Shown in pieces: positions 27,794 through 38,505 of a stretch of 64,000 bases of DNA; the stretch's first letter is position 1; every line of letters starts with the position of its first letter. The stretch is from Alcanivorax sp. (GTDB lineage: Bacteria; Pseudomonadota; Gammaproteobacteria; Pseudomonadales; Alcanivoracaceae). The stretch is from assembly GCA_022565695.1 (NCBI GenBank), contig JAIUME010000010.1, forward strand, positions 29,378-93,377, written 5' to 3'. The position numbers were made by a program, and so were the translations under genes. The notes below the pieces were generated by a model that was not told the DNA's origin, made no database searches, and saw only the letters and a program-made list of their open reading frames with translations.

Positions 27794-29113
27794 ATGTCGA
27801 ACAGCGATAAGAGCTGGAGCCTGGATCAGTTCCAGGTCGAACCCAAAGACGGCGAAACCCGCTTCCATGATTTTGATCTCGCCCCCGCGCTGATGCGTGG
27901 TATCGCTGATCAGGGGTTTCACTATGCCACGCCGATTCAGGCCCAGGTGCTGACCCACACCCTGGCGGGCGCCGATGCCATCGGCCGCGCCCAGACCGGC
28001 ACCGGCAAGACGGCCGCCTTTCTGATCACCATCATCAACGACCTGCTCAAGCATCCGATCACGGTAAAGCGCTATGCCGGGGAACCGCGGGCATTGATTG
28101 TCGCGCCCACCCGCGAATTGGCCATGCAGATCGAAAAGGATGCCCGGGGCCTGTGCAAGCACACGGACTTGCGTGTCATGAGCGTGGTCGGCGGCATGAA
28201 CTTCAATCGCCAGCAGGAACGCCTGCAAAGCTCACTGATTGATATCCTGGTGGCCACACCCGGCCGCCTGCTGGACTTCTGCACCCGCCGCGACCTGTGG
28301 CTCGACCGTGTGGAAGTGCTGGTACTGGATGAAGCGGACCGCATGCTGGATATGGGTTTTATCCCGGATGTGAAACGCATCGTGCGCCACACACCCACCT
28401 CCGAGTATCGCCAGACACTGCTGTTCTCCGCCACCTTCAACCAGGACGTGATGAGCCTCGCACAGCGCTGGACCGAGACCCCGGAAGTGGTGGAAATCGA
28501 GCCGACGCAGGTCACCACCGATACCGTTGACCAGAAAGTCTATATCACCGAGACCTCGCAGAAATTTGCCCTGCTGTACAACCTGATTTCCCAACAGGAT
28601 CTGGACAAGGTCATGGTGTTCGCCAACCGCCGCGACATCACCCGGCGTTTGTGCGAGCGGCTGCAGAAAAAAGGCATGAATGCCGCGATGATCTCCGGCG
28701 ATGTACCGCAGACCCAGCGCATGAAAACCCTGGAGCGTTTCCGCAATGGCAAGGTACGCGTCCTGATCGCCACTGACGTAGCAGGCCGGGGGATTCATAT
28801 CGACGGTATTTCCCATGTGGTGAACTACAACCTGCCGGAAGACCCGGAAGATTATGTACACCGCATTGGCCGCACCGGTCGCGCAGGTGCTACCGGCACG
28901 TCAGTCAGCTTCGCCTGTGAAGACGATGCCTTCCTGCTGCCAGAACTGGAAAAAGCCATCGGCATGAAGCTGGACTGCGAATACCCGCCGGAAGAACTGC
29001 TCAAGGAGCGTCCGGCACCGGAGCGGGAGCTCAAGGACCAGCAGCGCCAGCGTGATGAGCAGACCGAGCGTGACCAGCGCGCAGCGCAGCAGGCGACAGG
29101 GCAGGATTCCTGA
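27794..29113 (+). CDS. rhlB: DEAD-box RNA helicase, RhlB-like
   Basis: The product has 439 residues with all DEAD-box motifs in order: Q motif [27 protein letters not shown] (I), PTRELAMQ (Ia), [10 protein letters not shown] (Ib), VLDEADRM (II), FSATF (III), [10 protein letters not shown] (VI). The acidic/Gln-rich C-terminal tail (from about 395) and the overall length match RhlB, the helicase of the RNA degradosome. TACAAT at 27757-27762 may be a -10 element. Confidence 0.92.
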   Translation: MSNSDKSWSLDQFQVEPKDGETRFHDFDLAPALMRGIADQGFHYATPIQAQVLTHTLAGADAIGRAQTGTGKTAAFLITIINDLLKHPITVKRYAGEPRALIVAPTRELAMQIEKDARGLCKHTDLRVMSVVGGMNFNRQQERLQSSLIDILVATPGRLLDFCTRRDLWLDRVEVLVLDEADRMLDMGFIPDVKRIVRHTPTSEYRQTLLFSATFNQDVMSLAQRWTETPEVVEIEPTQVTTDTVDQKVYITETSQKFALLYNLISQQDLDKVMVFANRRDITRRLCERLQKKGMNAAMISGDVPQTQRMKTLERFRNGKVRVLIATDVAGRGIHIDGISHVVNYNLPEDPEDYVHRIGRTGRAGATGTSVSFACEDDAFLLPELEKAIGMKLDCEYPPEELLKERPAPERELKDQQRQRDEQTERDQRAAQQATGQDS

Positions 29114-29127
29114 CGCCCTCGCGCTGA

Positions 29128-29155
29128 GCAGGCGGCGCCCTTCGGCACCGCCTGC
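29128..29155. terminator. Bidirectional terminator between rhlB and the efflux operon
   Basis: GCAGGCGGCGCC (29128-29139), loop CTTC, GGCACCGCCTGC (29144-29155): a 12-bp stem with one mismatch. It lies between two convergent genes, 14 bases from each stop. U-runs are weak on both sides. Confidence 0.7.
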
Positions 29156-29168
29156 ATCGTTTCAGCCT

Positions 29169-32100
29169 CTACTTCTCTGTCAGACGCTCTGCACGGCGTG
29201 TCGTCAGGTTGTCCATGAGCATGTAGAACATGGGCACAAACACCAAAGCCAGAGTACTGGCTGCAATCATGCCACCCACCACCACCGTGCCGATTTCCTG
29301 GCGACTGGCCGCACCCGCGCCGGTGGCCAGCATCAGTGGTAGCGTGCCGATCACGAAGGTCATGGCGGTCATGATGATGGCGCGGAAACGTTGCCGCGCC
29401 GCCGCAGAAGCCGCCTCACGGGCAGACATGCCGTCACGTCGGTTTTGCGCAGCAAACTCCACAATCAGGATCGCATTTTTCGCCGCCAGCCCGATCAGCA
29501 CCAGCAACCCGACCTGAAAATAGATGTCGTTCGGGAAGCCCCGGAAGGTCGCTGCCAGCGCAGCACCCAGCACTCCGAACGGCACCGCTGAAGCCACCGC
29601 CAGTGGCAATGTCCAGCGCTCATACTGTGCCGCCAGAATCAGGAACACCATCAGCAGACCCAGACCGAAGGCCACACCACCCGCCCCTGCCGCCGCATCC
29701 AGCTGATACGCTTCGCCGGTCCAGCCCAGCATGGCACTGGCATCAAGAATATCTGCCGCCACCGCCTCCATGGCGTCCTTGGCCTGCCCAGTGGTGTAAC
29801 CCGGTGCCGGATCGGCCATGATCTTCGCCGCCGCGTTCACATTGAAGCGATTGATGATGTCGGGGCCGGACTCCCGTGTGAGTTCCACCAACGCACTCAG
29901 CGGAATCATTTCACCGAGCTCCGAGCGCACGAACACCTTGTTCAGATCTTCCGGGCGACTGCGAAACTCGCCTTCGGATTGCAGATTCACCTGCCAGTTA
30001 CGCCCCGCCAGGGTGAAATCGTTGACATACAGCGCGCCGAACGTGCTCTGCATGGTTTCGAATATCTGGTTGATCGGCACACCCACCGCGCGCGCTTTTT
30101 CCCGATCCACGTTGGCACTGTAACGCGGGATGCCGGTATCCAGCGTCACCCGGGCGCCGGTCACTTCCGGGCGCTCATTGGCCGCCGCAGCAAGCTCCTG
30201 CCCCATCGCCTCAATCTGCGCCGGTGTGGTTTCACCACGCACCTGCAGGTAGCCTTCGACCCCGCCCGTCAGTGACAGGCCCTGAATCGGCGGCGGGATG
30301 AAGGACATCACGAACGCCTCGGGAATCTGCGCGCCCATGCCCATAAAGCGGCCGGCCAGGGACGCCGCATCCTGCCCCTTGCCCGTCCGCTCACTCCAGT
30401 CGGCAAGATTCACGAACCCGACCCCGGCGTTGCTGCGCAGCGAACCGGCAATGATGTCGAAACCGGCGAAAGCGGTAAAATCGGACACCTCGTCCAGCTC
30501 CAGCAACATCGCCGCCAGATCATCCCGCGCCTTTTCCGTGCGAGAGAGTGATGACACCGGCGGCAACTGCACCACCGCCAGCGCCACACCCTGATCTTCC
30601 TGGGGCACCAGTCCCGAGGGCATGCGCCCCATCAGAAACAGGGTGGCCAGTATCACCAGCGCAAACAGCCCACAGCCCAGGACAGCTTTGCCCAGCAGGG
30701 CATCCACCGCGCGGCTGAAGCCGTTGGTGAGACGCGCGAAACCGGCATTGAACCAGCGGAAAAAGGCAGGCTCGTCATGCGGCTGCTTGTCCAGAAGCAG
30801 GGCACACATGGCGGGCGTGAGCGTCAGTGCCACCACCCCCGACACCACCACAGAGATGGCAATGGTCACGGCAAACTGGCGGTACAGCTCACCGGTCAGG
30901 CCTCCGAGGAAGGTCACCGGCGCAAACACCGCCACCAGCACCAGCGTCGACGACAACACAGCGCCGGACACCTGCTTCATGGTTTCGATGGAGGCTTCCC
31001 GGGCTTTCATGCCCTTTTCCTGCATCAGACGATCGACGTTCTCCAGGACAATGATGGCGTTGTCCACCACAATCCCGATGGCCAGCACCAGCCCGAACAG
31101 CGTCAGCAGGTTGACCGAAAAACCGAATGCCAACATGCCGGCGAAGGTACCAATCAGCGACACCGGAATCGCCGCCACAGGAATCAGCGTGGCGCGCAGG
31201 TGCTGGAGGAACAGGAAGGTCACCAGCACCACCAGGAATACCGCGATGATCAGTGTGATAAAGACTTCGCGGATGGAAATCTCGACGAACTCACTGGTGT
31301 CGTAAGGGATGGCGAATTGCACGCCATCCGGGAAGCGCGACGAAATATCATCCAGCGCCTCCCGAACTGCCGTGGCGGTGTCCAGTGCGTTCGCACCGGG
31401 CTGCAGATACACGCCCATAGGCACCGCCGGCTGGCCATTATAGGTAGCCGAAAACGCGTAATTCTGGGCCCCGAGTTCGGCCCGCGCCACATCTCCCAGG
31501 CGCAGGGTGCCACCGTCCTCATCCGCACGCAGAATGATGCGCTCGAATTCCTGCGGATCCGCCAACTGGCCACGGGTCGTGACAGTAAAGGTAAATGCCT
31601 GATCCTCTGGCGCTGGCTCGGCGCCGAGTCGGCCCGCCGCAAACTGGGCATTCTGCTCGCGCACCGCAGCAGCCACTTCAGAGGGGGTCATGTCGTACTG
31701 AGCCAGCTTGTCCGGGCTCAGCCAGATGCGCATGGAATAATCCTGCGCCCCGAACAGCGACGCATCGCCGACACCGGGAATACGTACCAGCTCATCCAGC
31801 ACATTCAGCAGGGCATAGTTGCTGATGAACAGGGTGCTCTGGCTGCTGTCCGGGGAATACATCACCGGCACCATCAGGATGTTGGTGGAGCGCGCCTGCA
31901 CTCGCACCCCCTGATCTCGTACCTGCTGAGGCAGACGGGCCATGGCGGCCTGGGCACGGTTGTTGACATTAATGGCGGCCTGATCCGGATCAGTACCAAT
32001 TTCAAATGACACCGTCAGCCTCAGGCTGCCGGCATCCGTGGCGCTGGACTCCATGTAGATCATGTTGTCGACGCCGTTGATTTCCTGCTCCAGCGGCGCC

Positions 32101-32285
32101 GCCACGGACTCCGCCAGCACTTCGGCACTGGCACCGGGATAGCTTGCCTCCACCACCACCTGGGGCGGCACCACGTCCGGATACTGCTCGATTGGCAGCG
32201 CCCTCAGCGCCGCCAACCCCGCCAGCACAATGACAATGGATATGACCGACGCGAAAATTGGCCGGTCAATAAAGAATCTCAGCAT
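29169..32285 (-). CDS. RND efflux transporter permease (HAE1/AcrB-like)
   Basis: The product has 1038 residues, the usual AcrB length, with 12 membrane helices and two large periplasmic loops. It begins [20 protein letters not shown]. The helix-4 proton-relay region reads [18 protein letters not shown], with Asp-Asn where AcrB has Asp-Asp. It should export hydrophobic compounds across the envelope with the adaptor encoded upstream and an outer-membrane channel encoded elsewhere. Its ATG shares one base with the stop of the adaptor gene, so the two are translationally coupled. Confidence 0.95.
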   Translation of the reverse strand: MLRFFIDRPIFASVISIVIVLAGLAALRALPIEQYPDVVPPQVVVEASYPGASAEVLAESVAAPLEQEINGVDNMIYMESSATDAGSLRLTVSFEIGTDPDQAAINVNNRAQAAMARLPQQVRDQGVRVQARSTNILMVPVMYSPDSSQSTLFISNYALLNVLDELVRIPGVGDASLFGAQDYSMRIWLSPDKLAQYDMTPSEVAAAVREQNAQFAAGRLGAEPAPEDQAFTFTVTTRGQLADPQEFERIILRADEDGGTLRLGDVARAELGAQNYAFSATYNGQPAVPMGVYLQPGANALDTATAVREALDDISSRFPDGVQFAIPYDTSEFVEISIREVFITLIIAVFLVVLVTFLFLQHLRATLIPVAAIPVSLIGTFAGMLAFGFSVNLLTLFGLVLAIGIVVDNAIIVLENVDRLMQEKGMKAREASIETMKQVSGAVLSSTLVLVAVFAPVTFLGGLTGELYRQFAVTIAISVVVSGVVALTLTPAMCALLLDKQPHDEPAFFRWFNAGFARLTNGFSRAVDALLGKAVLGCGLFALVILATLFLMGRMPSGLVPQEDQGVALAVVQLPPVSSLSRTEKARDDLAAMLLELDEVSDFTAFAGFDIIAGSLRSNAGVGFVNLADWSERTGKGQDAASLAGRFMGMGAQIPEAFVMSFIPPPIQGLSLTGGVEGYLQVRGETTPAQIEAMGQELAAAANERPEVTGARVTLDTGIPRYSANVDREKARAVGVPINQIFETMQSTFGALYVNDFTLAGRNWQVNLQSEGEFRSRPEDLNKVFVRSELGEMIPLSALVELTRESGPDIINRFNVNAAAKIMADPAPGYTTGQAKDAMEAVAADILDASAMLGWTGEAYQLDAAAGAGGVAFGLGLLMVFLILAAQYERWTLPLAVASAVPFGVLGAALAATFRGFPNDIYFQVGLLVLIGLAAKNAILIVEFAAQNRRDGMSAREAASAAARQRFRAIIMTAMTFVIGTLPLMLATGAGAASRQEIGTVVVGGMIAASTLALVFVPMFYMLMDNLTTRRAERLTEK

Positions 32286-33438
32286 CAGGCGCCTCCGTCT
32301 TGCTGCGCGTCTTCCGCCTGCTCTGCTCTCACCGGCATCCCGTCACGCAGTGCCACCTGGCCATTGACCACTACCTGATCGCCCTCTTCCAGACCATCCA
32401 GAATGATCTGACGGCCATCAACCACCGGCCCGAGCTGCACCACTCTGGCACTGGCCTTGTCGTCAGAGACGACAAAGACCTGCGGCCCTTCCCGGCCCTG
32501 CCCCACGGCCGACTCCGGCACCAGCATCACATCCTCGAGCGACTGCAGCACCACGCGAACCCGGACAAACTGCCCGGGAATGATGTCACCGTCAGGATTG
32601 GCGAACACCGCTCTGGCCATCACGCTGCCGGTGCGCGCATCGATGGTGCTGTCGGTAAAGGTCACCTCGCCGTCGCTGTCATAATCGCGACCATCCGGTA
32701 ACGTCAGAAACGCCTTGCTACTGCCACGGCTACCGCCGGCGGCACGCCGCAACGCGGCATCACGCTCCGGCACAGAAAAGCGCACATGCACCGGATCCAG
32801 TTCTGTCACCGTGGTGAGCAAGGTGCCGCGCTCCACCAGACTGCCCTCCGGCAGCATTTCCAGACCGGTGGCCCCTGCGAGCGGCGCCCGAACCTGCGCG
32901 TAACCGAGATTACGCTCGGCATCCGCCACACCCGCTTCGGTCAGCGCGAGTCGCGCCTGCGCCAGCTCATGCTGGGACTGCGCCTGGTCCCGCTCACGTT
33001 CGCTCACCGCGTTCTGCTCGAACAGCCGGCGTATACGGCGCCACTCCCGCTCTGCCTGATTCAGGCCCGCGCGCGCGTCCTGACGTTCCGCTTCAGCACG
33101 TTGTCTGGCGATATCAAAAGGCTGGCTATCGATGTCGAACAGCACATCGTCCTGCTCCACCCGCTGGCCCTCGACATAGCGTCGATGCTCCAGAATGCCG
33201 TCCACTCTGGCGCGCACCTCCACCATGCGAGCCCCCGGGCACGCCCGGCGTATTCCCGCTCGACATCAATGTTTTCCGCCGTGACCTGCAGTACCGACAC
33301 CTGGGGCGGGGGCGGCTGGCCATTACCATCGTCAGGGCTATCGCAGGCCGTGATCAACGCGGCACCGGCAAGGCCCGTCAACAGATACGACACAAGGCGC
33401 AATCGCAGATGCCTTGCAGGCTGTGGAACAACAGACAT
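32285..33438 (-). pseudogene. RND efflux periplasmic adaptor (MFP) lipoprotein, frameshifted
   Basis: The first part, from the ATG at 33438, gives a lipoprotein signal with lipobox LITAC and reaches VEREYAGRARG. The remainder, from MVEVRARVDGILEHRRYVEG on, lies in another frame that ends at 32285. It has the full adaptor layout: split lipoyl domain, coiled-coil hairpin, beta-barrel and membrane-proximal domain. The junction is the C-run at 33232-33236 (a G5 run on the coding strand); a sixth G would restore GRARGARMVEVRARV, a typical adaptor sequence. As read, no full-length adaptor is made. It is either a homopolymer sequencing error or a true inactivating mutation. Confidence 0.8.
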
Positions 33439-33459
33439 AACGCTTTCCTCTGGTGCGGG

Positions 33460-34104
33460 TCAGGACTCGGTGTCGTGTTCACGGCCGAGCGTGCTCGCCA
33501 TGAACCGGATGACGTGTTCGGCCCGGGTGGTCAGTGACGGCCGCCGGGACAACAGGGGATTGACGAAGATGGCGCCAAAGGCCAGATCACCGAGGATATC
33601 CATGGCGATCTCCGGCGTGGGCCAGGTGTGCTGCGACAGGCCCAACTCGCGAAACAGATGCAGCCAGCGCGCCTGACGACGTTCAGAGTGAGCGAAGTAG
33701 GTCGGCAGGCTGCGATCCCGGAACTCGGCCCGTTCGTGGATAAACAGCTCCACGGCTTCGGGATGACGCTGGAAGAAGGCAAAGTAGGTGCGGATCGCGG
33801 TACACAAGGCCTCCCAGGGATCGGTCAGGCCCGCCAGCTGCTGGTCTACATCGCCCGACAACCGCTCCATGACATCGGCCATTGTCCCCAGGAACAACGC
33901 CTCCTTGGTGGCAAAGAACCGATAGACCGTGCCTTTGCCAACGTCCGCCGCATCAGCAATCAACTGAACGTCGGTGGCGCGGTAGCCGTGAGCGGCAAAG
34001 ATTTTCGAGGCCGCAGCGAGGATCTCTGCACGCCGCTCGTCCGCCGGCTTGTGCACACGACGGCGGACGCCAGCAACAAGTTCTTGATGACCAGGCTCTG
34101 TCAT
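33460..34104 (-). CDS. TetR family transcriptional regulator
   Basis: The product has 214 residues. The N-terminal helix-turn-helix (about 22-68) reads EILAAASKIFAAHGYRATDV, LIADAADVGKGTVYRFFATKE. The C-terminal ligand-binding domain is all helical. It lies 21 bases upstream of the adaptor gene on the same strand and is probably the first gene of the efflux operon and its local repressor, with drug binding causing release. No clear operator palindrome was found. Confidence 0.92.
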   Translation of the reverse strand: MTEPGHQELVAGVRRRVHKPADERRAEILAAASKIFAAHGYRATDVQLIADAADVGKGTVYRFFATKEALFLGTMADVMERLSGDVDQQLAGLTDPWEALCTAIRTYFAFFQRHPEAVELFIHERAEFRDRSLPTYFAHSERRQARWLHLFRELGLSQHTWPTPEIAMDILGDLAFGAIFVNPLLSRRPSLTTRAEHVIRFMASTLGREHDTES

Positions 34105-34199
34105 GTGTGTCGCTCATTAATCAGGACGGACGCGTCAGTCCGTTATTACAGCGACACACGGCAGGCATGTCAATGCATACGTCCGGAAAGAAGGCGGCG

Positions 34200-34234
34200 A
34201 AAAAAGCAGAGCGCCGGGGCATAACGCCCCGGCG
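34200..34234 (-). terminator. Rho-independent terminator of the PIN-PhoH gene
   Basis: A perfect 9-bp stem CGCCGGGGC (34212-34220) / GCCCCGGCG (34226-34234) with a 5-base loop. On the minus strand it is followed by CTCTGC and a six-T run (34200-34205). It lies 8 bases beyond the stop of the gene at 34242. Confidence 0.88.
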
Positions 34235-34241
34235 GGTCTCG

Positions 34242-35744
34242 TCAGAGGTGGGTTTCAGCGTATTCCGCCAGCACCGAGCGCGGCACACCGTTAAGCTGGA
34301 TCGAGCCGCCGTAGGCAAAGCCCTTGAAGCGCTCGGTCATGTAGGTCAGGCCTGAGCTGGTGGGGCTCAGATAGGGGGTATCGATCTGTGACAGGTTGCC
34401 CAGGCAGACCACCTTGCTGCCCTCCCCGGCCCGGGTCACGATGGCCTTCATCTGATGCGGCGTCAGGTTCTGGCTTTCATCGATCAGGATCAGGGACTTC
34501 TGGAAGCTGCGCCCGCGAATATAGTTCAACGCCTTGAACTGGATGTTGGCGCGTTCCTTCACATAAGTGATGCTGCCACCGGGGTTTTCATCGTTGAGAT
34601 GCAGCGCCTCGATGTTGTCGTTGATGGCGCCCAGCCAGGGGTCCATCTTCTCTTCTTCCGTGCCCGGCAGAAAGCCATGCTCTTCGGCCAGTGGCGGCGT
34701 GGAGCGGGTGGCGATGATCTTGTTGTAGCGGCGATGCTCGATGGTCATCTCAATCGCCGCCGCCAGCGCCAGAATGGTCTTGCCGGACCCCGCCGCACCG
34801 GTCAGCGTCACCAGATGCACGTCCGGATCCAGCAGCAGATTCAGGGCGATGGCCTGGTGAATGTTGATCGGCTGCAGCCCCCAGGCCTGCTGGTCCATCA
34901 ATTGTTCCTGCGGCAAGTGACGCAGCGTCACCACACCCTGCTCCACATTCAGCACCCGGCCAACAAAGCCCTGCTCATCCATGATGAACTGGTTCGGGTA
35001 GACCTCTTCGCCCAGTACCTCACTGACCAGCAGGCCATGGGAAATCCGGTGCAGGGTTTCGGCGCCATGCTGCTCTGTTTCCACCTGCGTGATGCGGTCC
35101 CAGAAAGAGCCTTCCAGTTCGAAATAGCCCCGGGTCAGTTGGCGAATATCCGACACCAGTTGATCGTTATGGTAGTCCTCGGAATCGATGCCGCAGGCAC
35201 GCGACTTCAGCCGCATGTTGATGTCCTTGGTCACCAGCACATAGCGGCGTGCCGGATCGCGGGATTTCATCGCAGCGATATCATTGATGATGCGGTTGTC
35301 GTTGAGATGCTCGGGCAGGTAGCCGGTTTCTTCCCCGCGAGGGCGCGGCATCAGCACCGACAATACACCCTCATGACTGTCCGGCCCGCGCGGGATCGGC
35401 ACCCCGGCATCCACCTGGTCCGGCGACGCCGGGCCCAGCACCTTGTCGATCAGGCGAATGGCCGCACGGCAATCTGCGGCAATATGAGATTTGCCAGATT
35501 TCAGACGGTCCAGTTCTTCCAGCACCGTCATCGGCACGACCACCCGATGCTCTTCGAAATTCAGCAACGAGTTCGGATCATGGATCAGCACATTGGTATC
35601 GAGGACGTAGACCTTTTCCTGGGTGCCCGAGGCACTTTGTGAATGATCATCCTGCACGCTGGACGATAGCTGTTGCGGGTGTGTCGAGTGACGTTTGCTG
35701 CTGGCAATCTTGACGGAATGTACTGCTGCCGCACGCTCTTCCAT
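34242..35744 (-). CDS. PhoH family ATPase with N-terminal PIN domain
   Basis: The product has 500 residues. The PIN nuclease domain (about 44-190) starts YVLDTNVLIHDP and keeps further acidic residues (EELDRL, TKDINMRLK). The PhoH P-loop domain (from about 280) shows GAAGSGKT (Walker A) and LILIDESQNLTPHQMK (Walker B). This is the YlaK/PhoH2-type arrangement; relatives couple RNA unwinding to PIN RNase activity. It is distinct from the YbeZ-type PhoH at 46733, which lacks a PIN domain. AGGGGGAT precedes the ATG. Confidence 0.93.
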   Translation of the reverse strand: MEERAAAVHSVKIASSKRHSTHPQQLSSSVQDDHSQSASGTQEKVYVLDTNVLIHDPNSLLNFEEHRVVVPMTVLEELDRLKSGKSHIAADCRAAIRLIDKVLGPASPDQVDAGVPIPRGPDSHEGVLSVLMPRPRGEETGYLPEHLNDNRIINDIAAMKSRDPARRYVLVTKDINMRLKSRACGIDSEDYHNDQLVSDIRQLTRGYFELEGSFWDRITQVETEQHGAETLHRISHGLLVSEVLGEEVYPNQFIMDEQGFVGRVLNVEQGVVTLRHLPQEQLMDQQAWGLQPINIHQAIALNLLLDPDVHLVTLTGAAGSGKTILALAAAIEMTIEHRRYNKIIATRSTPPLAEEHGFLPGTEEEKMDPWLGAINDNIEALHLNDENPGGSITYVKERANIQFKALNYIRGRSFQKSLILIDESQNLTPHQMKAIVTRAGEGSKVVCLGNLSQIDTPYLSPTSSGLTYMTERFKGFAYGGSIQLNGVPRSVLAEYAETHL

Positions 35745-36038
35745 GTGTATCCCCCTGGGACCAGGCGAGTGATAAACAGCGGCAGACGGAAGCTGGAGTG
35801 ACGCGACCCCCTACCGCCGGATTCTGAGTGCATTTTCGGCGGATCGGAATTGTCTTGCTTGATCGCGATCACCCCCACAAAGGCTGGAGTTGGCTCAAAC
35901 ATAACCCGGTTATCGGTTGCGCACAACACTTCCGGCGCGAATTGAAACAGCATTGCGAAAAAAGCGTTTTGGTTTATGGTAGGCGGCATCGCCGTGCTCT
36001 CACACAAGCCATCACACAGGCCAACACAGGACAAAACC

Positions 36039-36515
36039 TTGCCCGCCAACGATCACCCCCACGTTATGACGCCTCCGCCGCTGCTGCACCTCGGCGGCCT
36101 GCTCATTGGCTATTCCGTGGACCAGGTATTTGGCTGGCAATTGCCGCTGACCCGGGAATACGGTGACCTGTTCAGCTCTGTGGCACTGGCACTGGCCATC
36201 CCTGCGCTGATACTGCTGGTCTGGACGCTGCTGCTGTTCATGCGTCATCGCACCACCGTCATGCCACACAAACCCGCCAGCCATCTCATTACCGGCGGCC
36301 CGTTTCGCTTTACCCGCAACCCGATTTATCTCAGCTTTGCCCTGCTGCATGCCGCTACGGCGCTGAGCCTGTCCAGCCCGGGCATGCTGGTGGCCCTCGT
36401 CGCCGTCCTCTTCGTCATGGATCGCCACGTCATTGCAGCAGAGGAAGCGTTTCATGCCCGCCAGTTCGGCCCGGCATGGCAGGCCTATCGCGGCAAGGTA
36501 AGGCGCTGGCTATAG
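36039..36515 (+). CDS. Isoprenylcysteine carboxyl methyltransferase-like membrane protein
   Basis: The product has about 158 residues with three to four membrane helices. The C-terminal half has the ICMT/PEMT motif: HLITGGPFRFTRNPIYLSF, then AAEEAFHARQFGPAWQAYRGKVRRWL, where the HxxxR/EE residues bind SAM. The methyl acceptor in bacteria is unknown. The start is uncertain: a TTG at 36039 has CAGGAC at suitable spacing, an ATG at 36066 has no ribosome site, and an ATG at 35976 is also in frame. The 3' end overlaps the 36430-37200 gene on the other strand by 86 bases. Confidence 0.82.
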   Translation: MPANDHPHVMTPPPLLHLGGLLIGYSVDQVFGWQLPLTREYGDLFSSVALALAIPALILLVWTLLLFMRHRTTVMPHKPASHLITGGPFRFTRNPIYLSFALLHAATALSLSSPGMLVALVAVLFVMDRHVIAAEEAFHARQFGPAWQAYRGKVRRWL

Positions 36516-37200
36516 CCGCATCCTCCCAACCAGACGCCAGCCCGGTCTCCAGTTCGCGCAGGAGGACCGGGGGCCCCATTTCGCCATCCACCAGCGTCAG
36601 CTGCGCAGACCCGAAATGCCCCGGCACGAAACGGCTGGGCCGCTCACGCCTGGGCAGCCAGCCCAGCCGGCGATAGATTTCCGCCACCAGTTCACTGCAG
36701 AACACACCGGAAAAGTCCGGCCGCAACTGGAACCCGGTGCACAGGTCCCGCGCCAGGGTCAGCACATAGTTCTTGTAGGGCCGGTGGCTCAGCTCCCGCA
36801 CCAGCCGCGCCACCATCCGCTGCCGGGCCTCGCTCAGGGGTGCGCCGCGACGCTGGCGCCAGGCCACGTCACCGCAATAACTCTCGATCTTGTCCCGCAG
36901 GGGCACCAGCGCCACACCGGGCATGCGCGCCCCCGTGCGCACATCCAGCCCTTCCCCTGCAGCCGTCGCCTCCAGCACCAGCGGCTCGTCATACTCCGGC
37001 AGGCACACCACCAGGGCCACGTGGCTCCAGTGGCTGCGGGTGAACAGGCGAATGGTGTCGCTGGGCAAGCTGCGACCGGAGAACAACAGCAGGTCGCCGG
37101 TGCGGAATTGATCAGCCAGGTCTGTCAACCGGGCTCGGGAGAGGGGCGGGCGTTGCGGCAGCAACCTGATCACAGGCAAGCTCGCTCTGCTGGGTATCAT
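36430..37200 (-). CDS. YiiX-like permuted NlpC/P60 cysteine hydrolase
   Basis: The product has 256 residues. The layout fits circularly permuted papain-like NlpC/P60 proteins: FRTGDLLLFSG, then catalytic His in TRSHWSHVALVV (about 57), and much later the Cys in GVFCSELVAEIYRRLGW (about 167). Members are suspected amidases or lipid-modifying enzymes. No signal peptide is obvious. Its last 86 bases overlap the end of the ICMT-like gene convergently, which is unusual for this tightly packed but rarely overlapping chromosome. Confidence 0.82.
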   Translation of the reverse strand: MIPSRASLPVIRLLPQRPPLSRARLTDLADQFRTGDLLLFSGRSLPSDTIRLFTRSHWSHVALVVCLPEYDEPLVLEATAAGEGLDVRTGARMPGVALVPLRDKIESYCGDVAWRQRRGAPLSEARQRMVARLVRELSHRPYKNYVLTLARDLCTGFQLRPDFSGVFCSELVAEIYRRLGWLPRRERPSRFVPGHFGSAQLTLVDGEMGPPVLLRELETGLASGWEDAAIASALPCRDRPAMPGRTGGHETLPLLQ

Positions 37201-37339
37201 GCAAGCGAGATTAGAAATCCCCCGTGACGCCGCCGTGACACTTTGGTCACCGCAACGTGAATCCTTACAGTGCGCAGGCTGTCACTTGCCTGTCACCCCC
37301 TTGCCGCATACTGGCCATCTTTCCCTTGATGTGCCCGCC

Positions 37340-38383
37340 ATGGAAGATCGTCTTTTTCAGCTGCAACGCCACCTGCCGGAAGAGATCCAGCTGGAACGGC
37401 TGCTGGATCAGGGTGCGCGCTGGTTGCGCCATGAAACAGTGCTGAAAGTGGACATGCACGGCACCCTGCTGCCGGTACGCGTGATCGAAATCGGCAGCCG
37501 TTCCGACAAGGTGCCGGTGATCGGCTTCTTCGGTGGTGTACATGGTGTGGAGCGCATTGGCAGCCAGGTGCTGCTGTCCTGGTTGCATACCCTGGTGCAT
37601 CGTCTGGGCTGGGACGACCAGTTGGCAAGACGGCTGGAGCGCATGCGCATTGTCATCATGCCGATGATCAATCCCGGCGGCATCTGGAACCACACGCGTT
37701 GCAACCCCAATGGGGTAGACCTGATGCGCAATGCGCCCATCGACGCCATGGGCAAGGTGCCGTTTCTGGTCGGTGGCCATCGCATCAGCCGCCACCTGCC
37801 CTGGTATCGTGGCAAACGCGGGGCCCCCATGGAACCGGAAGCCCAGGCGGTGGTGCGCACGGTACGGGAGAGGTTGCTCAAGGCCCCGTTTTCCCTGAGC
37901 GTGGATTGTCACAGCGGATTCGGCCGCCGCGACCGGCTCTGGTGCTGCTATGCCCGCAGCCATAAACCCATCAGCCATATCGCCGAGGTCTATGCGTTAA
38001 AGCAGCTGTATCAGAATACCTATCCCTATCACCACCCCTACATCATCGAACCGCAATCCGTGAACTACACCACTCACGGTGATCTGTGGGATTTTCTCTA
38101 TGACGAAGCGCAGGACACCCATCCGGATAATCTGTTTCTGCCCTTCACGCTGGAAATGGGCTCCTGGCTCTGGGTGCGCAAGAACCCGAAGCAGATGCTG
38201 GATTTCTTTGGCTACTTCAACCCGGTCATCACCCACCGGCATCACCGGGTGCTGCGCCAGCATCTGCCACTGTTCGATTTTCTGCTGAACGCTGTGGATT
38301 GCTGGCAGAACTGGACTCCCCTGCCCCGGCACCGCCCCGCTCTGACGCAGCAGGCGATCGACAACTGGTTTTTGCGGGACTGA
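37340..38383 (+). CDS. M14-type zinc carboxypeptidase-like protein (DUF2817-like)
   Basis: The product has 347 residues. Zinc ligands of the M14 fold are visible: GGVHGVERIG (HxxE, about 77-80) and SVDCHSGFG (His, about 198); a catalytic Glu is in FTLEMGSW (about 274). The start at 37340 (MEDRLFQLQRHL) is preferred; an upstream in-frame ATG at 37199 would overlap the divergent hydrolase gene and its extra residues look unlike the family. It may trim peptides or peptidoglycan stems; substrate unknown. Confidence 0.82.
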   Translation: MEDRLFQLQRHLPEEIQLERLLDQGARWLRHETVLKVDMHGTLLPVRVIEIGSRSDKVPVIGFFGGVHGVERIGSQVLLSWLHTLVHRLGWDDQLARRLERMRIVIMPMINPGGIWNHTRCNPNGVDLMRNAPIDAMGKVPFLVGGHRISRHLPWYRGKRGAPMEPEAQAVVRTVRERLLKAPFSLSVDCHSGFGRRDRLWCCYARSHKPISHIAEVYALKQLYQNTYPYHHPYIIEPQSVNYTTHGDLWDFLYDEAQDTHPDNLFLPFTLEMGSWLWVRKNPKQMLDFFGYFNPVITHRHHRVLRQHLPLFDFLLNAVDCWQNWTPLPRHRPALTQQAIDNWFLRD

Positions 38384-38505
38384 CCCACCTGCCGGCGAAG
38401 CACACAGCCACTCCGCACCCATCACAGGGAACACATCACAGATCAGGTGCCGCGCTGCGCTGCGGTTGCTAGACTCCCTGCATCGCTCATTACGGAGTCT
38501 CCAGC

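Noticed and set aside
30777..32009. 410-codon plus-strand frame
   Set aside because: It is antisense to the RND permease and consists of His/Arg/Gln-rich sequence typical of shadow frames.
34455..35642. 395-codon plus-strand frame
   Set aside because: It is antisense to the PIN-PhoH gene, which has complete motifs.
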